A DNA stretch of 64,000 nucleotides, from NCBI RefSeq assembly GCF_050003625.1, contig NC_134398.1:20658997-20722996 (forward strand). The letters are read 5' to 3'. The notes below the pieces were generated by a model. That model saw only the letters and a list, made by a program, of their open reading frames with translations. It did no database searches and was not told the origin of the DNA. This stretch comes from Haematobia irritans. Taxonomy: Eukaryota; Arthropoda; Insecta; Diptera; Muscidae. The translations under genes and the position numbers were made by a program. Of this stretch, positions 37,383 to 48,787 are shown piece after piece. Position 1 is the first letter of the stretch; the number at the start of each line of letters is the position of its first letter.

Positions 37383-37520
37383 TAATCTTAAGTAGATTGG
37401 TAAAATTCTTAATAGATTTTGCAAAATATTTCTCTCCATCTAAGAGGACTTCACAAATTTTCTATAGAAATACAATTTTGACAAAATTTTCTCAAAATTC
37501 AATCTATGTTGGTTTATTTG
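37383..37520. repeat. Short satellite-bearing spacer
   Basis: Contains one to two satellite monomers of the minus type (TTTCTATAGAAATACAATTT at 37459, followed by TGACAAAATTTTCTC) between a type B and a type C element. Confidence 0.6.
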
Positions 37521-39328
37521 TTATACCCTCCACCATAGGATGGGGGTATATTAACTTTGTCATTCCGTTTGTAACACATCGAAATATTGCTCTAAGACCC
37601 CATAAAGTATATATATTCTGGGTCGTGGTGAAATTCTGAGTCGATCTAAGCATGTCCGTCCGTCCGTCTGTCTGTCCGGCTGTCCGTCCGTCTGTGGAAA
37701 TCACGCTAACTTCCGAAAGAAACTAGCTATCGACTTGAAACTTGGCACAAGTAGTTGTTATTGATGTAGGTCGGATGGTATTGAAAATGGGCCATATCGG
37801 CCCACGTTTACGTATAGCCCCCATATAAACGGATCCCCAAATTTGGCTTGCGGAGCCTTCCGGAGCAGCAAAATTCATCCGATCCGGTTGAAATTTGGTA
37901 CGTGGTCTAAGTATACGGTCTCTAACAACCATGCAAAAATTGGTCCTTATCGGTCCATAATTATATATAGCCCCCATATAAACCGATCCCCAGATTTGAC
38001 CTCCGGAGCCTCTTGGAGGGGCAAAATTCATCCGATCCGGTTGAAATTTGGTACCTGATGTTAGTATACGGTCTCTAACAACCATGCAAAAATTGGTCCA
38101 TATCGGTCCATAAATATATATAGCTCCCATATAAACCGATCCCCAGATTTGTCCTCCGGAGCCTCTTGGAGGAGCAAACTTCATCCTACCCGATTGAAAT
38201 TTGGTACGTGGTGTTAGTATATGGTCTCTAACAACCATGCAAAAACTGGTCCATATCGGTCCATAATTATATATAGCTCCCATATAAACCGATCCCCAGA
38301 TTTGACCTCCGGAGCCTCTTGGAGGGGCAAAATTCATCCGATCCGTTTGAAATTGGGTACCTGATGTTAGTATACGGTCTCTAACAAGCATGCAAAAATT
38401 GGTCCATATCGCCCCATAATTATATATAGCTCCCATATAAACCGATCCCCAGATTTGAACTCTGGAGCCTCTTGGATGAGCAAAATTCATCCGATCCAAT
38501 TGAAATTTAGTGCGTGGTCTTAGTATATGGTCTCTAACAACCATGCAAAAATTGGTCCATATCGGTCCATAATTATATATAGCTCCCATATAAACCGATC
38601 CCCAGATTTGACCTCCGGAGCCTCTTGGAGGAGCAAAAGTCATCCGATGCGGTTGAAATTTGGTACATTTCGTTAGTATATGGCCTCTAACAGCCATGTA
38701 CAAATTGTCAAATTTTATTACTATAGAAAGTTTTGTCAAAATTTCATTTCTATAGAAAGTTTTGTAAAAAGTTTATTTCTATAGCAATGTTTGTCAACAT
38801 TTTATTTCCATAGAAAATTTTGTCAAAATTTTATTTCTATAGAAAATTTTGTAAAAAATTTATTTCTGTAGAAAATTTTGTCAACATTTTATTTCTATAG
38901 ACAATTTTGTCAACATTTTATTTCTATAGAACATTTTGTCAACATTTTATTTCTATAGAAAATTTTGTCAACATTTTATTTCTATAGAAAATTTTGTCAA
39001 AATTTTATTGCTATATAAAATTTTGTCAACATTTTACTTCCATAGAAAATTTTGTCAACATTTTATTTCTATAGAAAATTTTGTCAAACTGAATTATATA
39101 CGTATTTAATCGGCCTTTTTTTTTGTTTGATATATACCCCTTATGGACTAACTTACAATTTAGAAGACAGTGTTAAAAAGTTTTACGATACCTTGCCATC
39201 GGCAAGTGTTATCGCAACCCAGGTAATTCGATTGTGGATGACAGCCTTTAGAAGAAGTTCCTACGCAATCCATGGAGGAGGGTACATAAGATTCGGCCTG
39301 GCCGAACTTACGGCCGTATATACTTGTT
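37521..39328 (-). mobile_element. Type C element, minus orientation, with internal satellite
   Basis: The right-end hairpin TTATACCCTCCACCATAGGA TGGGGGTATA is at 37521, followed by a (GTCC/GTCT)n block (37656-37695) and six 153-bp units (GATCCCCAGATTTGACCTCC, AAAATTCATCCGATCCGG, TTGAAATTTGGTACGTGG). Then comes a plus-orientation 30-bp satellite block (38705-39090), a single-copy segment, and the left end, read on minus as AACAAGTATATACGGCCGTA with the nested hairpin GTTCGGCCAGGCCGAAC-like. The minus-strand frame 37723-38739 (338 codons) is the translation of the 51-codon unit. Same organisation as type B but a different sequence family. Confidence 0.8.
38705..39090 (+). repeat. 30-bp satellite block inside a type C element
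   Basis: About 13 plus-orientation monomers sit between the 153-bp units and the left-end segment. The corresponding position in the inverted copy 50505-52466 holds the same block (50745-51130), so it is part of the element and not a chance insertion. Confidence 0.85.
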
Positions 39329-41230
39329 TGTTTGTTGGTATGTTCCGAGTTGGTTCCGAAACGGCTGAAAGATTTACTTGAAACTTTCAGAGATCGTAGG
39401 GGGCGTTCATGTGGTGAAAATAGAGTACCTCATTTTTTGACACCTGGTCGCGGAGGGGGACCTCTCCTTTGTCGGACTTTTTGAAAATTGGACCAAAGTT
39501 GACCGATTTGTTTGAAATTTTCATTGAAAGTACTTTATATTTCGATATTTGATGGCGGAGGGGGACCTCCCCTTTGTTCGCCTTTTTTTAAAGTTCAGTG
39601 AAAAAACTAAAATTCTCTAAATTATCTGAGATTTACAGAGAACATGCGGTGAGGTTATGGAATTACTATGGGGTACCTGATGATTTCATATGTGGGCGGG
39701 GAGGGGGACCTCCCCTTTGCCCTACTTTTTGAAACTTGGAACAAAATTATGCGATTTCCTTGAAATTTTAATTGAATGTTGGGGTTGGCATCTAGACAAA
39801 AATCCACTACATTATTTTTCGATATTTGGTCGGGGAGGGGGACCATCTCTTTGCCCGCCTTTTTTTAAGTACAGTGAACAAAACTAAACTCACCCGACTG
39901 AAATTCTACGGAAAAACTGGGTGAGGTTATGAAATATATATCAGGTTCCTGATTTTTTAATAAAAAGAAAAGGACATAGGGAGACATCCGCTTCTCTTAA
40001 GAACATACAGAGAAACAATTAAACTTTACCGAGTTACTTGAAATTTACAGAGGACTGGGGAGGGGTTACGATATCAATATTTGATACCTGATTTTGTGAT
40101 ATTTGGACGGAAGAGAGGCCGGAAGAGGCCTTTAGGCTTATAATTTCTTTGACATTTCCTGGGACGTTTACAAAAGATACGGTACATCACATTTCGATAT
40201 TTGGTCGGGGAGGAGGTTCTCCTCTGAATCTGCAAAAAAAAACAAATTCTTAAGTTTTCTTGAAATTTACAAAGGCAGTGAGGGAAGGTTACGAACGAAG
40301 AGGCAACCTTCCTTGCCCCACACTTGAAGGAAAGTTTCAATAATTTTCAGGGAAGGTTAGGGGTGCCATTCACTACGGTTTTTGCCGATATTGTATCGGG
40401 GAAAGTGACGTCCCTTTAAAACAATAGAGCAAAATTTAAACATCTCCGATCTACTTGAAATTTACAGAGAACGTGGGAGGAGGTGATTAAATTTATACAT
40501 GATTTTTAAATTAGTATATGATTTTTCGATATCTGGTTGGGGAAGGGGAAAATTGAAATAAACTTTGTCGATTTACTTCGATAGAATTTATAGGGACCAT
40601 TGAGTAGTTGTGAAATTAATATAGGGTACGTGATAGTCCGATATCAGGACGGAGTGGAGAAGTTGGGGAGAGGGTTCCATTTTGTCCTTGTTTGTTTTTT
40701 CTTAAATTGAAAGTAGAGGGTTGTCCGTAAATGGGAACTCGGTACATAGTTTTATGATTTTTGCACAGGCTTCTGCTAGACTTCTTTTTAGTAAAGAACT
40801 TAAATTTACGTGAAATTGGCAGCCAACGTAGAGGGTGCATCATTTTCCAACATTTTAGGAAATGTTAATGCGGTAAATTTTTTTACTACTTTTGGTTTTT
40901 CCGATTTATTGGATGGGGAACAGTAATTCTTTGTATGTTATTATAATATAGTGCCTAATTTTGAGATATGTTGAGGAGAAGGATACCTTTCCTTGACAAA
41001 CCACACTTAAAATTCACAAGAAATATAGAAGATTGTCCAACTACTTGAATACAGAACATTTTTTAAGACGAACCATTTTACATATGCATATCCGCCGTAT
41101 TTGTTCTATATTGTCCTATAAACGAAAGAGCAAGTAGTCCGATTTGTTTGAAAGAATTCAAATCTTTTCGAATTTGTTTTCAGCACGAAGAATATGGTTG
41201 ACTAAGTTAACGCAAAATGTTCCTACAAAT

Positions 41231-41992
41231 CAGTGTTGCCAGGTTAGGGGTTTTCCACCCAAATTTAGGGGTTTTTTTCACGTTTAGGGGGATTTTTAGG
41301 GGTAAAATTTATTTGGGGGGATTTTTGGGGGTAAAAAATTATTTCAGACTTTATAAAGTGGAGCAATTCTCAAGCAAATTCGGAACAATTTTTGCATGCG
41401 TTATGAGAAAAAAGATGCGGGAAGTCAACAAGAAGATCCTAAATACAAACAAGTATGCAATAGTATTATTTTCGTTATCTTTTTTAAATTCTTCTGTTGA
41501 AAGGGAATTTTTAATATTTGACAAATTTAAAAACAATCGTATCTTAACTTAGCAGCTGAAAGCTTTTTAAGAGTAAGCCCGCTTTTTAAATTGATATACA
41601 TATTGTATTATTACATCCAAAGAAAAAATAATTTCCTCAGGGATGAAATTTGAAACAAACGAAAATCTCTTTTGTTTTAAAGTATTTTCTTAAATAGCAA
41701 ATTTTATTTTTTATTTACTTCAATCGAAAAAAATTAGCATCAAAAGAAAACTTAGTTTGTCTAAAATTTCGTTTCTCAGGAAAGAACACTTCTTTCAGGA
41801 TACATATTTGTGTTAAATGTAATTTTTAAAGTGTATCACTACAGGATTTTTTTCACGAAATTTTGGGACCACTTTTTGCACTTTTGATATTCTGAAATTT
41901 TTTGGGGGTTTTTGAAAAAAGCTTAGACCAATTTAGGGGTTTTTTTCTTAAAATATGGGGGGGGGAGAATCAAAAATCACCTGGTAATACTG
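41231..41992 (+). mobile_element. Non-autonomous hAT element, 762 bp
   Basis: The inverted ends are CAGTGTTGCCAGGTT and, at the right, CACCTGGTAATACTG. The 8-bp target duplication CTACAAAT is at 41223-41230 and 41993-42000. The duplication fits the hAT pattern nTnnnnAn. GGGGTTTTT-rich segments lie next to both ends. A short transposase remnant is inside (listed separately), so this is an internally deleted and decayed relative of an autonomous hAT. Confidence 0.88.
41478..41552 (+). pseudogene. hAT transposase C-terminal remnant
   Basis: The last ~24 residues of the open frame read LSFLNSSVEREFLIFDKF, then KNNRILT and a stop. The hAT C-terminal dimerisation region typically has a 'NaxVERxFSxxxxIKtkxRNxL' pattern. 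Here N, S-V-E-R, F, K and the late R-I-L fit. The rest of the transposase (zinc finger, catalytic RNase H-like region) is not visible, so this is a fossil. The upstream part of the same frame covers the GGGGTTTTT end repeats and is not coding. Confidence 0.6.
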
Positions 41993-42039
41993 CTACAAAT
42001 ACGCTTCGGAAGGCGCAGCGAAGTGGGCCGGGTTACGCT

Positions 42040-42730
42040 AGTTTTCTATAAAAATTAAATGTTGACAACATTTTCGATAGAAATAAACTTTTGTCAAAAT
42101 TTTCTATAGAACTAAAATTTTGTCAAAATTATCTATCGAAATAAAATTTTTTACCAAATTTTCTATAGAAGTGAAATTGTGTCAAAATTATCTATAGAAA
42201 TAAAATTTTGACAAAATTTTCTATGGAAATAAAACTTTGTCAAAATTTTCTATAGAAATAAAATCTTGACAACATTTACTATAGAAATCAAAAATGTTGA
42301 CAATATTTGTTATAGAATTCAAAAATTTTAACAAACTTTCTATAATAGAATCCAAAAATTTTGAATAAAATTTGTATTGAAATAAAATGTTGACAAAATT
42401 TTCCATAGAAATAAAATTTCCATAAAATTTTTCTATAGAATAAAATGTTGACAAGACTTTCTATAGAAATAAATTTAACGAAAATTTTCTATTAAAATAA
42501 AATTTTGACAATATTTTCTATAGAAATAAAATTTTGAAAAAATTTTCTATAGAAATAAAATTTGGCAAAATTTTCTATAGAAATAAAATTTTGACAAAAT
42601 TTTTTTATAGATATAAAATTTTTCTATAGAAATGACATGTTGACAAAAATTTTTTATGGAAGTAAAATTTTTTCAAAATTTGCTATAGAAATAAAATTTT
42701 GACAAAATAGAAATAAAATTTTCTATTGTT
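42040..42730 (-). repeat. 30-bp satellite array, minus orientation
   Basis: Diverged units of TTTCTATAGAAA plus AAATTTTGACAAAAT, with a mixture of GTCAAAA and GACAAAA centres. It ends at TTTCTATTGTTGG, where the adjoining tandem duplication begins. Confidence 0.85.
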
Positions 42731-43325
42731 GGTTTGTACTTTAATCATATTTGTTGTTGTGATCTCAGCTTTAAAACCATTGCATTGACTAAACTACAAG
42801 AGTAGCTTAACCAACAGAGGAAAATAATGTTTGTCAAATTTATTTGGGCAAAGCCCTATAAACTGCAAGATGCTTGGATGGACGCACGTTTCGGAATTAC
42901 CACATTCCTCATCACCATACTCTACTTGCAGCAAAACTATCAACCAATTATTGCCGAAATAAATTTGTACAAATATATCTCTTTTCCTTTGCCACTGTCA
43001 AATCATCGATTTGAGTGCAGTTGGCTGGGTTTATTTCGAGCGGGCTTCCTCTTACTTCATTCGTTTTCCCTTTCTATTGTTGGTTTGCACTTTAATCATA
43101 TTTGTTGTTTTGATCTTAGTTTTAAAACCATTGCGTTGACTAAACTACAAGAGTAGCTTAACCAACAGAGGCCAAATAATGTTTGTCAAATTTATTTAAG
43201 CAAAGCCCTATAGACTGCAAGATGTTTGGATGGACGCACGTTCCCCATCAGAGTGGACGCACATTCCTCATCAGCATCCTCTAATTGAAGCAAAACTATC
43301 AACCAATTATCAGAATAAATTCAGG
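42721..43325 (+). repeat. Two-copy tandem duplication, ~351 bp
   Basis: TTCTATTGTTGGTTTGTACT at 42721 recurs as TTCTATTGTTGGTTTGCACT at 43072. The following landmarks GACTAAACTACAAGAGTAGC and CAAAGCCCTATAAACTGCAA recur in order. The second copy is shorter and rearranged near 43240. A 109-codon frame (42827-43156) crosses the junction and has no recognisable domain, so it is not called. Confidence 0.85.
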
Positions 43326-45030
43326 CAGTTCACTAAACCCAAAGTGAACCGCACTTGAACCTTTCGAAAAATTTTGCTAATATTTTCTATTGTTTGTTCA
43401 ATAACCATCCATTGAAAACATTGTAGTATATTTAATTTTTTTTATGATACTAAAAACAAGCACTAGATTTGGTATGTTGAGAAATAAATCAAGCAATTGT
43501 TTACTCTATAAGAAGAGTTCATTCACTTTCCTATAAATTTTGATGTCACGGTTAATAGAACTACAAGAAATTATTTTTCATGATATTTGTAATGCTTTGG
43601 ATGAACAATTTCGATTTTTTTTTATTTTATTTGAACTTTAATTTCGATTTTCATGCATTTCCCCCCTTTCCCCATCATTTCTGGTAATTTATGAAATTGC
43701 AACGTTTAATATGCACATTTTTTGCACAATGTTGTAAAAATCAACTTCATTATTTATTTAACGGGGGTAGGAAAGGAGTTTTATTTACATGCAATGTCTA
43801 GTGAGGATGAAGACTGAAGATGGTAGCAATGTGGTGGTGATAATGGTCAACGCTATTAACAAATGGAATTCATGAAACTTGGTTCCTGCCTGCTACATGA
43901 ATCACGAAAAAAGTTTTTTCTTCTTCTTCTTCGAAAAATAATGAATCCATAGCAACATAGCAGCAATATATTGAAGTGATATTTAACGGGGAGGCACGTT
44001 TTCCCAATAAGCTTACGGAAGGGAGCTGGCAGGGAACCTTCTATACATGGTAAGGAATATTGAATGAGTTTTCTTTTTTTTCATTTTTTGCAGTTGTATG
44101 CAATTTTTCCCGGTTTTTTTTTTTCAATTTCAATGCACAATGTTAATTGGGGTTGCAGAGGGTGGATAATGGTACATTAAAGATCCAGGAACTTATGTGG
44201 AAATTATGTCCAACTCAAAATACAAAAACTGAAAAGAACCAAAAGATAAACGAAGTTAAATATAAACTCCAGTTCACCGCAAATGTCCTTACACACTTGA
44301 GAAGTGTCCATACATTTGGTCGATGGGCAAAAGTTAATAAATAATGATTCTTTTTTCGACGTTATGGCCTTTTCATTATGCAGGACCATTGCAAGTTTGG
44401 AGATTATTCTGTGGATGGATTTGGTTTGGTTTGGTTACTCTTTAAATATCATGGTGGGTAAAGAAGTGAATAATTAACCAAATACTACCAGTGAGTGTCG
44501 CCACGAATGCTACATTTTCTCCATCGAAGAAATAAAAACAGAGCATCCTCCTTATATACAAAGTAAAACCTCTCACTATTGAACACTGTGAAAAGCAGAC
44601 AACTCTTCAACGTGGGTAATTTTCGTGAGACTGTTGGCTATATTATCACATTTAAATTAATCTCTGTGAGAAATGAGTACCTCCCAATTATAGACAAAAT
44701 GTTGATGACCCTGAGTGTTCTCTTTTGAGAAGTTTCACTGTATTCAACTCTGGGGTTGTAGAGTGTATTGCATTGGGAAATATTCACTTGAAGTTGAGTT
44801 GTGTAATCCAGAGAATAACAAGACTTAAACTCTGATAAACAGAATACTCGGAAATAAGGAGTATTCATAAAGTACCACGAAGGTTAAGTTCACTGTGGCC
44901 AAAGAATTTGTGAATTTAATAATAACAATAATGACGGTAGATGAGAGCCTGTGGTTAACATTTCTAAAGGCAATACTTTGGATGTCATGGAAAAGTATTT
45001 GTATAAAAATTCAACAAAAGCGTTTTAATA
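43326..45030. other. Intergenic DNA with no supportable gene
   Basis: The longest stretch in the window without recognisable repeats. Short frames on both strands (44147-44344, 44204-44389, 44638-44868) overlap one another and show no domain. If a host exon exists in this window it could hide here, but I see none. Confidence 0.5.
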
Positions 45031-45031
45031 T

Positions 45032-47077
45032 TTATACCCTAAACCACATAGTGGTCAGGGTATAATAAGTTTGATCGGCCAAAAAATGTGCCTACCAAAA
45101 ATATTGATTTTAGACCCCATAAAATATATACCGATCGACTCTAAATCACCTCCTGAGTCGATCTAGCGCTTGGTGTCCGTCCGTCCGTCCGTCTGTCCAT
45201 GTATTTGTTGTTCACAGGATTCCGGTCGCAATTATTAACCGATTTTGATGAAATTTGGTACAGGGAGTTTTTTGGGCACAAGGGCGAACGCTGTAGAATT
45301 TGGACGAAATCGGATCAAATTTAGATATAGCTCCCATATATATGTATCGCCCGATTTCGACAAATGGGGTCACGTTGCGCTTTTTTTTCAAACGGATCGT
45401 CACCAAATTTGGCAAAAGCTAATCTTTTCCATCGCCCTTCAAGTCTGCAAAATTTCATCGAAATCGGTTCAGATTTAGATATAGCTCCCATATATATGTA
45501 TCGCCCGATTTTCCCAAATTTGGCCACAAAACCTTTATTTATCAACCGATCTTACTCAAAGTTGGCTAAATATAATCTTCTATAGCACTAACTATATGTG
45601 CAAAAAATCATCGAAATCAGTTCAGATTTAGATATAGCTCCCATATATATGTATAGCCCGATTTTCCCAAATTTGGCCATAGAACTCTTATTTATTAACC
45701 GATCTGACTCAAAGTTGGCTAGATCCAGTCCTCTATAGTACTAACTATATGTGCAAAATTTCATCGAAATCGGTTCAGATGTAGATATAGCTCCCGTATA
45801 TGTATCACCCGATTGTGAAAAATTCGCCCCTAATAACCTTATGTTTGACCATACAGGCCTCATTTCTTAACTGGTCTTACTCAAATCTTGCACAAGGTAA
45901 CCTTTTGTTGTATTAATAAAACCCGCAAAATATTATGCTAATTGGTTCAGATTTAGATATAGCTCCCATATATATGCATCGCTCGATTTTCCCAAATTTG
46001 GCCATAGTACTCTTATTTATTAACCAATGTTACTCAAATTTCAAATTTTGATGTACTAGCCGATCGTACTTATACGTACTTGCAGCTTTTACATGAGAAT
46101 ATTGCACGATTTTTACAAATTTGTATTTATTACCCACACTAATTTAACGATTTTCTCTTTTTTAACAATGGGCTCAATATTAGTGGCATACTAACTCCGT
46201 AGGTGCAATATCAACACAGCCAGTGTTGCTAGAAGTAGGAGAAATTCCCTATAAGTAGGGTTTTTCTAATATTTAGCGTATGGACGTAGGGCCACAATGT
46301 AGGGCATTTTCACCCAACACAATTTGTAAAAATTTTTACATTTTGGTGGCTCTAGAGGAGGAAATTAGAAGCCGGCAAGGCTTGATCTTTAACAATATGT
46401 GGTAAACTTTATTCCTGTAGAAAATTTTGCCAACATTTTACTTCTATAGAACATTTTGTCAAAATTGTATTTCTATAGAAATTTTTTCAACATATTATTT
46501 CTATAAAAATTTTCTCAAAATTTTATTTCTGTGGAATTTTATCTCAAAATTGTATTTCTATAGAAAAATTTCTGACAAAAATTTGTTTATAGAAACTTTT
46601 TCCTAAATTTTATTTTTATAAAGATTTAACAAAAAAGATTACTAATTTGGGTAGAATTCCACCAACTGTGGCAACCGTGGTCGTAATACAAATTTATATT
46701 CTAAGTTATATACGTTGCATATTCATGTTTTAAGATAATAAAATATTTAGAAGCATTTTTGTTTTGTAAAATTTTTTAAATTTAACGAAAAATATAGTAG
46801 GGAAAATTGTTTGGGAATGTATAGGAAAGTAGGGAACTTTTTTTGTCCTTGTAGGGTGAACCGAACATTTTCCGTGGCAACATTGACTATGAGCTATAGT
46901 CAGATTGACACAAAGCACCCATAAACATGTACCCCTTAATTTTTTTAAATATGCAACTGCGGTTTATCTCCCAGACCTATATACTACCCCACAATTGCTT
47001 ATGATTACTAATTCTGTAATGGTGGTTTAGGGTATGATTTAGTCGGCTCCGCCCGACTTTCTACTTTACTTACTTGT
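45032..47077 (-). mobile_element. Diverged type B element, minus orientation
   Basis: The right-end hairpin TTATACCCTAAACCACATAG...GGTCAGGGTATAATAA is at 45032, with a GTCC block at 45175-45200. Units carry TTTAGATATAGCTCCCATAT and TATGTATCGCCCGATTTTCC. The left end, read on minus, is AACAAGTAAGTAAAGTAGAA plus AGTCGGGCGGAGCCGACT. Its unit sequence differs from the other type B copies, so it is a separate subfamily. A further insertion seems to lie at 46221-46885. Confidence 0.75.
46221..46885. mobile_element. Possible hAT-like insertion inside type B
   Basis: The ends are CAGTGTTGCTAG and, at the right, GTGGCAACATTG (reverse complement CAATGTTGCCAC), similar to the hAT ends at 41231. GTAGGG-rich segments sit next to both ends. 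No clear 8-bp duplication was found. The interior holds satellite monomers (46395-46615) and a GTGGCAACCGTGG word at 46670. Confidence 0.4.
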
Positions 47078-47324
47078 TTTTCGTTGATTTAGTTGATGTA
47101 AACTTTAAAAAATTTTTATCCCATCAAGTGATAAAATGTCATCATTGAGATAAATTGGTAGCAATTTTCGTAGAATTAAAAATAACGAGTGATATACTTG
47201 GATTTCCGAAATATTTGTTGGGGTTTCTTCAAGATAATTCAACATCACAAATTTCTCTTTGGGGAATTGACGAATAAAAAACTACCCAGTATATAATCTC
47301 CAAGAATTAATACAAGGAGACAGA
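47078..47324. other. Short intergenic stretch
   Basis: Single-copy-looking DNA between a type B element and a SINE. Nothing recognised. Confidence 0.5.
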
Positions 47325-47448
47325 GTACAACTAAAGGCATGGTAGAATGGCCTTGCATACATAGGGGTCATGGGTTAAATCCTTCCTTCAACCAAAACAT
47401 TCTTCAGCGGTGGATTATTCCCCCCAAAGTAATGCTGGTGATATTTTG
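47325..47448 (+). mobile_element. tRNA-derived SINE, 5' part
   Basis: tRNA-like head: the A-box-like stretch TGGTAGAATGGCC and B-box-like GGGTTAAATCC, then TTCAACCAAAACATTCTTCA. The body GCGGTGGATTATTCCCCCCA, then GTAATGCTGGTGATATTT, matches the SINE at 33221. It is truncated into the satellite at about 47449. Confidence 0.75.
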
Positions 47449-47846
47449 AGAAAAAATTGTATAGAAATAAAATTTTGAAAAAAATTCCTATAGAAATAAA
47501 ATTTAAACAATAATTTCAATAGAAATAAAATTTTGTCAAATTTCCAATAGAAAAAAATTTGACAAAATGTTCTATAGAAATAAAATTTTGAGAAACAATT
47601 CTATACAAATAAAATTTTGAGAAAATTTCCTATAGAAATAAAATTTTGAAAAACTTTTCTTAGAAATAACATTTTTAAAAAATATTCCATAGAAATAAAA
47701 TTTAAACAATAATTTCAATAGAAATAAAATTTTGAAAAAATTTTCTACAGAATTACAATTTTGATAACATTTTCTATTAATATAAAATTTTGAGAAAATT
47801 TTCTACAGAAATAAAAAATTTTCTATAGAAATAAAATTTAGAAAAA
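47449..47846 (-). repeat. 30-bp satellite array, minus orientation
   Basis: Units of the type TATAGAAATAAAATTTTGA with GAAAA-rich variants. It stops exactly at the AACAAGTA start of the next type C element. Confidence 0.85.
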
Positions 47847-47854
47847 AACAAGTA

Positions 47855-48787
47855 AAGGGTGATTCTTTTGAGGTTAGGATTTTCATGCATTAGTATTTGA
47901 CAGATCACGTGGGATTTCAGACATGGTGTCAAAGAGAAAGATGCTCAGTATGCTTTGACATTTCATCATGAATAGCCGAACGATCTGCCACAACGTCGAA
48001 TTTTCAGTGAATGGGCCCTAGAAAAGTTGGCAGAAAATCCGCTTTTTTATCGACAAATTTTGTTCAGCGATGAGGCTCATTTCTGGTTGAATGGCTACGT
48101 AAATAAGCAAAATTGCCGCATTTGGAGTGAAGAGCAACCAGAAGCCGTTCAAGAACTGCCCATGCATCCCGAAAAATGCACTGTTTGGTGTGGTTTGTAC
48201 GCTGGTGGAATCATTGGACCGTATTTTTTCAAAGATGCTGTTGGACGCAACGTTACGGTGAATGGCGATCGCTATCGTTCGATGCTAACAAACTTTTTGT
48301 TGCCAAAAATGGAAGAACTGTACTTGGTTGACATGTGGTTTCAACAAGATGGCGCTACATGCCACACAGCTCGCGATTCTATGGCCATTTTGAGGGAAAA
48401 CTTCGGAGAACAATTCATCTCAAGAAATGGACCGGTAAGTTGGCCACCAAGATCATGCGATTTGACGCCTTTAGACTATTTTTTGTGGGGCTACGTCAAG
48501 TCTAAAGTCTACAGAAATAAGCCAGCAACTATTCCAGCTTTGGAAGACAACATTTCCGAAGAAATTCGGGCTATTCCGGCCGAAATGCTCGAAAAAGTTG
48601 CCCAAAATTGGACTTTCCGAATGGACCACCTAAGACGTAGCCGCGGTCAACATTTAAATGAAATTATCTTCAAAAAGTAAATGTCATGGACCAATCTAAC
48701 GTTTCAAATAAAGAACCGATGAGATTTTGCAAATTTTATGCGTTTTTTTAAAAAAAAAAGTTATCAAGCTCTTAACAAATCACCCTT
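47855..48787 (+). mobile_element. rosa-like (DD41D) mariner deletion derivative, 933 bp
   Basis: The ends share AAGGGTGATT in inverted orientation (left continues CTTTTGAGG; right, reverse complement, continues TGTTAAGAGC). The TA duplication is at 47853-47854 and 48788-48789. It inserted into the TA of ACAAGTATATACGG at the start of a type C element. It contains the catalytic half of a transposase. A second, nearly identical copy in the other orientation is at 59958-60889. Confidence 0.9.
47976..48680 (+). pseudogene. DD41D mariner transposase, N-terminus deleted
   Basis: The open frame from 47976 begins PNDLPQRRIFSEWALEKLAE and runs to a TAA at 48680. Counting from the TTG codon at 48027 as residue 1, the acidic triad is D15 (FSDEAHFW), D108 (QQDGATCHT) and D150 (LTPLDYFLWG). 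That leaves 41 residues between the last two, the DD41D spacing of rosa-type Tc1/mariner elements (named from Ceratitis rosa). A stop (TAG, 47973-47975) precedes the frame and there is no ATG at its start, so it cannot be a complete gene. The DNA-binding region is missing, replaced by a direct join after ATGAATAG (47968-47975). The catalytic part is otherwise uninterrupted. It is probably inactive, and the element would need an intact relative to move. Confidence 0.9.

Larger units (their letters stand above)
39330..42041. repeat. Degenerate GGGGACCTCCCC-unit repeat, interrupted by hAT
   Basis: Irregular units of about 105-150 bp share GGGGAGGGGGACC, TCCCCTTTGCC, TTTTTGAAA and TACTTGAAATTTACAGAG landmarks (near 39452, 39555, 39700, 39830 and later, more decayed). 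The right end is GC-rich: ACGCTTCGGAAGGCGCAGCG, then GGGCCGGGTTACGCTAG. No coding region or known family recognised. The hAT at 41231-41992 splits it. Confidence 0.6.

Noticed and set aside
42827..43156. 109-codon frame as a host gene
   Set aside because: It spans the junction of a local tandem duplication, shows no domain, and the second copy does not preserve it.
44147..44868. Short frames on both strands in the longest repeat-poor stretch
   Set aside because: They overlap one another, lack homology that I can recognise, and have no exon-like pattern.
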